Shown here piece by piece: positions 60,963 to 64,000 of a stretch of 64,000 nucleotides of DNA; position 1 is the first letter of the stretch, and every line of letters starts with the position of its first letter. The DNA comes from Ardenticatenaceae bacterium (GTDB taxonomy: Bacteria > Chloroflexota > Anaerolineae > Promineifilales > Promineifilaceae): positions 248,001 to 312,000 of the forward strand of contig JACKBS010000010.1 in the NCBI GenBank assembly GCA_020634435.1, given 5' to 3'. The notes beneath the pieces were generated by a model, which saw only the letters and a program-made list of their open reading frames with translations, was not told the DNA's origin and made no database searches. Made by a program: the position numbers and the translations under genes.

Positions 60963-61964
60963 ATGAAGAAATTGATCTTATTGCTGATGGTTCTGTTTTT
61001 GGTAGGCGTGGCCTGTTCTTCGGAGACGGCTTCTGAGGCGACAAACGAGACTGCTGCCAATGAGAGTGCTGTCGATACGAATGTGGTGGCGAACACCAGT
61101 GCAGATCCAAGTGCCGCGATTGCGGAAAGTGACACGGTTCGCCTGAATGAAGATTACAACGATGCCCTGCCGGTCATGTCTCAGCTCGCGGTGGGCACGA
61201 TTCAGCTGGAAGAAACTGACCTGGCCGTGGATGAAGCATTAGCGGCCGAGATTTTGCCGTTGTGGCAGGCGGTGCAAAGTTTGAGCAGCAGCGATACGGC
61301 CGCTTCTGTGGAAATTGAAGCTGTTCTAAACCAGATTCAAGACACGATGCAGCCCGCCCAAGTGGCGGCTATTGCGGCCATGAACCTGACGTCTGACTCA
61401 TTAACCGACCTGATGGAAAGCGGTGCGATTACCTTTGGCCGTGGTTCTGGGCAGGGCCAGGGCAACGGTAGCGGAACGGGCAATGGCGGATTTACACCGC
61501 CAGAGGGCTTTGTTCCTGGTCAGGGAGGCGGCCCTGGTGGTGTGCCCGGCGGTGGCCCTGGTGGCGGTGGTTTTGGTGGCGTCTCTGGGGAGACATTGAG
61601 TGAAGACGACCTGGCCACCCGGCAAGCCCAATTCGCCTCAGGTGATGGCCTGGCTGCCGTTCAGGATCAAGCGTTTGTTGGTGCAGTGATCCGGTTGCTG
61701 CAAAACAAAACCGGCGAGCTGCCGGAAAACCCGATGGCGGGGGTGATGGATGTGGTATTTACGGCCGTTGCTGAGGCCACTGGGCTGACGGTAGAAGATA
61801 TTCAGGCGCAGATGGGCGAAGGCACCACCCTAACGTCTATCATTGAGGCAAATGGTGGGGATGTTACGGCCGTTCGCGAAGCTCTTATCTCGGCTCTAAA
61901 CGAACTGCCCAATGCGGCTGAGCTGGATGTGGAACAAATTGCCAACAGTTGGTTGGGTGAGTAA
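60963..61964 (+). CDS. Lipoprotein with a central Gly-rich region
   Basis: 333 residues. Signal peptide MKKLILLLMVLFLVGVAC (lipobox GVAC), Ser/Thr/Glu-rich linker, a helical region (~65-150, LAVDEALAAEILPLWQAVQS, MQPAQVAAIAAMNLT), a Gly/Pro-rich low-complexity segment (~160-205), and a C-terminal helical region (VIRLLQNKTGELPE, AEATGLTVEDIQAQMGEGTT). Unknown family. The helical region with LWQ..Q.L and EI..VL.QIQDTMQPAQ is reminiscent of Spy/zinc-resistance-type helical sensors. It lies 66 bases after the exporter and probably shares its transcript. Confidence 0.65.
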   Translation: MKKLILLLMVLFLVGVACSSETASEATNETAANESAVDTNVVANTSADPSAAIAESDTVRLNEDYNDALPVMSQLAVGTIQLEETDLAVDEALAAEILPLWQAVQSLSSSDTAASVEIEAVLNQIQDTMQPAQVAAIAAMNLTSDSLTDLMESGAITFGRGSGQGQGNGSGTGNGGFTPPEGFVPGQGGGPGGVPGGGPGGGGFGGVSGETLSEDDLATRQAQFASGDGLAAVQDQAFVGAVIRLLQNKTGELPENPMAGVMDVVFTAVAEATGLTVEDIQAQMGEGTTLTSIIEANGGDVTAVREALISALNELPNAAELDVEQIANSWLGE

Positions 61965-62039
61965 GTGGTGCTCTATTAATCGTTTCTAAGAAGGAAGCGG
62001 TAAAAAGATCTGGCTGTGATATTGACCCGTAAAATTGGG

Positions 62040-62063
62040 TGTTGGCGTGGGGCACAGCCAACA
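62040..62063 (+). repeat. Hairpin upstream of the YceI-like gene
   Basis: TGTTGGC (62040-62046), ten-base loop, GCCAACA (62057-62063), followed by TCTAATTTTCT. A weak terminator or leader hairpin in the 61965-62104 gap. Confidence 0.4.
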
Positions 62064-62104
62064 TCTAATTTTCTATTTGTGTCCACAACCTATGGAGGTA
62101 ATTT

Positions 62105-62869
62105 GTGAAGAAGAAATTGTTTGTTGTGTTGCTGTTGTTTATGGCTTTGCTCACCGTGACAGCGTGTGGGCTTTTGGAAGAACCAGCTGCGCCCAGCGCC
62201 ACGCTGGAAGCGGTGCCGTTGGAAATTGACCAGGCAGAGGAAGCGGCAACGGCCGTTCCCGCCACAGAAGTCGCTGAAGAAATGGAAGAAACGGCCGTAC
62301 CCGAAACAGAAACTTCCGAAACTGCATCTGGTGGGCTGGTTGTGTATGAAATCAGTTCGGGTAGCTCGGAAGTGCGCTTTGAGCTGGATGAAGATTTACG
62401 CGGTGTGCGGACCACCGTTGTGGGCACCACCGATCAGGTAGCGGGCCAGATTGCCCTGGACCTGAGCGATCTTTCCACTGCCCAGGTGGGCGAGATTCAA
62501 ATCAATGCCCGGACGCTGGCGACAGACAATAATTTCCGTAACCGGGCTATTCAAAACGAAATTTTGGACACGGGCGAATTTGAACTTATCTCTTTTGTAC
62601 CTACCGCAATTAATGGCCTGCCTGCTTCGGCAACCGTGGGTCAATTTATTGAGTTTACAATTGAAGGGGAATTGACAATTCGGGACGTGACCGAAACGGT
62701 GACTTTTGATGTGACGGCAACGGCCGTTACCGAGACTGCCATTCAAGGTACTGCCACAGCTACCGTTTTGCGCGACACCTACGGCCTCAATATCCCTGAG
62801 GTTCCCAACGTAGCCAACGTAGAAAATGAAGTTGATTTGATCATCAACTTCGTGGCCAATGCCTCGTAA
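62105..62869 (+). CDS. YceI-family lipoprotein
   Basis: 254 residues. GTG start with GGAGG seven bases upstream; signal MKKKLFVVLLLFMALLTVTAC with lipobox; an acidic linker to ~75; then a YceI-like lipocalin fold: LVVYEISSGSSEVRFELDE, GQIALDLSDLSTAQVGEIQI, RNRAIQNEILDTGEFE (the R..FL.T..YP-like helix) and GQFIEFTIEGELTIRDVTE. YceI proteins bind isoprenoid or other amphiphilic ligands in the periplasm. Here it is anchored at the surface beside an exporter unit. Confidence 0.82.
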   Translation: MKKKLFVVLLLFMALLTVTACGLLEEPAAPSATLEAVPLEIDQAEEAATAVPATEVAEEMEETAVPETETSETASGGLVVYEISSGSSEVRFELDEDLRGVRTTVVGTTDQVAGQIALDLSDLSTAQVGEIQINARTLATDNNFRNRAIQNEILDTGEFELISFVPTAINGLPASATVGQFIEFTIEGELTIRDVTETVTFDVTATAVTETAIQGTATATVLRDTYGLNIPEVPNVANVENEVDLIINFVANAS

Positions 62870-62878
62870 CAAAACAAT

Positions 62879-62919
62879 GGGAGAGTGGAGTGATGGCTTT
62901 TGCTGTTCTTCACTCTCCC
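62879..62919 (+). terminator. Possible terminator hairpin after the YceI-like gene
   Basis: GGGAGAGTG (62879-62887) pairs with CACTCTCCC (62911-62919) around a 23-base loop; no T-tract follows, so a weak or Rho-independent-like structure. The rest of 62920-63157 shows no gene; a frame reading from 62900 lacks a start and Shine-Dalgarno. Confidence 0.45.
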
Positions 62920-63157
62920 GAATTTCACCTCGTCTTTACGTTTTTCCCCGTCTTTTCCTTCAAATACAAGCTCAAACCTTACTGCGGTAACGTTGTTTAG
63001 TACTCTTTTCCCTATTACACTGAATCACGGACAGCAGAACGGATTCAACGAACACCACATTCTTGCAGGGAAATTGCAGTTCATTAGCAGGCCAAATGCA
63101 GCCGTTCCTGTAAAATTTAGCAGACTACTAAGACTACTCGCACCACAAGGAGATACA

Positions 63158-63955
63158 ATGTCCAAGGAAAGCATCATTGATGACAGCCGACCAAACGCGG
63201 GTCGCATGTACGATTATTATCTCGGTGGCAATCATAACTTTGAGGTAGATCGCCAAGCCGCAGATCAAGTTATCAAACTTTTGCCCTTTGCACCTAAAGG
63301 GGCACGCTTACAGCGCTGGGCGCTGCAAGATATTGCCAAAGAGCTTATTGAACGACGCAGCTACGACGTTATTATTGATTTTGCTTCAGGATTGCCCACC
63401 AATGACCATTTTCATGAGTTAGTGCCAGAAGGGACTACCGTTATTTACTCCGACTACGATCCGGTAGTAGTGGAATATGCTCGTGATATTTTAGGCGACA
63501 CACCCAATGTTTATTTCTTCGAGGCAGATGCTGCCCAACCAGAAGCTTTGCTAGAGCGCCCAGAAGTACAAGAACTTTTGGGTGGACGACGTAAGGTTGG
63601 TTTTGTTATGTGGGGGGTCAGCGCCTTTCTGACCGATGAGGTTATTGCTCATACCGCGAAGTACACATATGAGTGGGCGGCTCCCGGTAGTTGCCTGGTC
63701 TTTAATGCCCAAGGTGCCGACCTGCCAAAAAACGAGACGTTGGATCGGACGTTTCAAATTTATGAGCAAATGGGTGCCAAATTCCATAAGCGTGCCTTGG
63801 GCCATTTTCATGAGTTGCTTCAGCCTTGGAAAGTAGACCAGGACTTTATTACGCTGCTGGAATGGCATGGTTTCGATGAATCTGACCTGAACAAAGAAGA
63901 TTTGGAAGCAATTGGGCCGCTTGCTGGTGGCTATGGCGCTTATTTTGTGAAATAA
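63158..63955 (+). CDS. SAM-dependent methyltransferase, DUF574 type
   Basis: 265 residues. The N-terminal signature DDSRPNAGRMYDYYLGGNHNF with the following DRQAA is that of the S-adenosyl-methyltransferase family PF04672 (DUF574). VIIDFASGLPTNDHFHEL, VIYSDYDPVVVEYARDIL, GRRKVGFVMWGVSAFLTDE and FHELLQPWKVDQDFITLLEWHG complete the fold. Substrate unknown; abundant in Actinobacteria and some Chloroflexota. AAGGAG seven bases before the ATG at 63158 fixes the start. No ACGGCCGT copies and AT-richer codons than its neighbours, so possibly acquired. Confidence 0.85.
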   Translation: MSKESIIDDSRPNAGRMYDYYLGGNHNFEVDRQAADQVIKLLPFAPKGARLQRWALQDIAKELIERRSYDVIIDFASGLPTNDHFHELVPEGTTVIYSDYDPVVVEYARDILGDTPNVYFFEADAAQPEALLERPEVQELLGGRRKVGFVMWGVSAFLTDEVIAHTAKYTYEWAAPGSCLVFNAQGADLPKNETLDRTFQIYEQMGAKFHKRALGHFHELLQPWKVDQDFITLLEWHGFDESDLNKEDLEAIGPLAGGYGAYFVK

Positions 63956-63966
63956 GGAACGTGATT

Positions 63967-64000
63967 GTGAGTGCAAACGGTTATCATCATCCTGCTGACT
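63967..64000 (+). CDS. Partial CDS, 5' end only (unknown product)
   Basis: GTG at 63967 with AAGGA eight bases upstream opens a frame to the window edge (MSANGYHHPAD). A GTG at 63961 is in the same frame. It follows the methyltransferase stop by 11 bases, suggesting an operon. Too short to identify. Confidence 0.4.
   Translation, partial: MSANGYHHPAD

Larger units (their letters stand above)
783..62727. repeat. Dispersed palindrome ACGGCCGT (AACGGCCGTT), HIP1-like
   Basis: First copy seen at 783-790, last at 62720-62727, spread through genes and gaps on this whole span. I counted ten between 50281 and 52812; about one would be expected in the full 64 kb by chance. Most copies extend to AACGGCCGTT or (T)ACGGCCGT. 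In coding DNA the three frames give Thr-Ala-Val, x-Gly-Arg (often Asn-Gly-Arg) and Arg-Pro, and these tripeptides are conspicuously frequent. Copies are sparse in the IS-rich segment (30.4-34.4 kb) and absent from the last 1.2 kb. Confidence 0.9.

Noticed and set aside
1..64000. tRNA, rRNA or replication origin
   Set aside because: No cloverleaf-like sequence with a conserved T-loop, no rRNA-like stretch, and no dnaA gene or DnaA-box cluster was noticed; a covariance-model search would be decisive.

Overview
The window reads as an ordinary chromosome segment of a bacterium with a mid-50s percent GC impression. Long Thr/Pro-rich extracytoplasmic linkers, many lipoproteins, a multi-GAF histidine kinase, SH3b-repeat proteins, an enlarged SecA and many small Chloroflexota-style conserved hypotheticals suggest a member of the Chloroflexota (Anaerolineae/Ardenticatenia-like). 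That placement is inferred from gene content; no rRNA or other phylogenetic marker was used. The most pervasive signature is the 8-bp palindrome ACGGCCGT (usually AACGGCCGTT), scattered through genes and gaps from about 783 to 62727 at far above chance density, like the HIP1 repeat of cyanobacteria.

Layout. 1-3.2 kb: stress membrane protein, then a zinc/manganese-type ABC ATPase, permease and Fur-family regulator. 3.2-7.5 kb: secreted six-SH3b protein, B12-binding mutase subunit plus MeaB GTPase, PRPP synthetase. 7.6-15.8 kb: 1315-residue SecA and a 1348-residue GAF sensor kinase. 15.9-23.5 kb: adenosine deaminase, MutM, P-loop kinase overlapping a lipid kinase, membrane protein, threonine aldolase. 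23.5-30.2 kb: Ser/Thr kinase with FHA, a membrane segment, thrombospondin type-3 repeats and a carbohydrate-binding-like tail; DinB-like, HD and APH-like proteins, separated by palindromic intergenic repeats. 30.2-34.7 kb: a graveyard with a frameshifted Shedu/DUF4263-like gene and decayed IS630, IS5-like, IS200/IS605 and ISKra4-like elements. 34.9-44.1 kb: secreted unknown protein, two methyltransferases, a degenerate M50-like protein in one unit with a triple-DsbA lipoprotein, and a solute-binding protein. 44.2-48.5 kb: pth and mfd.

49.65-55.8 kb is the most interesting region. It is a tightly overlapping gene set: lipoprotein, a 54-residue single-TM microprotein ending WIYQNF, SGNH lipoprotein, MBOAT acyltransferase, membrane-anchored SGNH protein, acyl carrier protein and acyl-adenylating ligase. 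This is the full parts list of a Dlt-type envelope-acylation pathway (A, B, C, D and X analogues), but with a fatty-acyl-AMP/CoA-ligase-like enzyme instead of a D-alanine ligase. It is followed by a tyrosine-recombinase-like protein lacking the catalytic tyrosine (56.0-57.0 kb), a MacAB-type export system with two lipoproteins (57.2-62.9 kb) and a DUF574-type methyltransferase. Partial genes touch both window edges.
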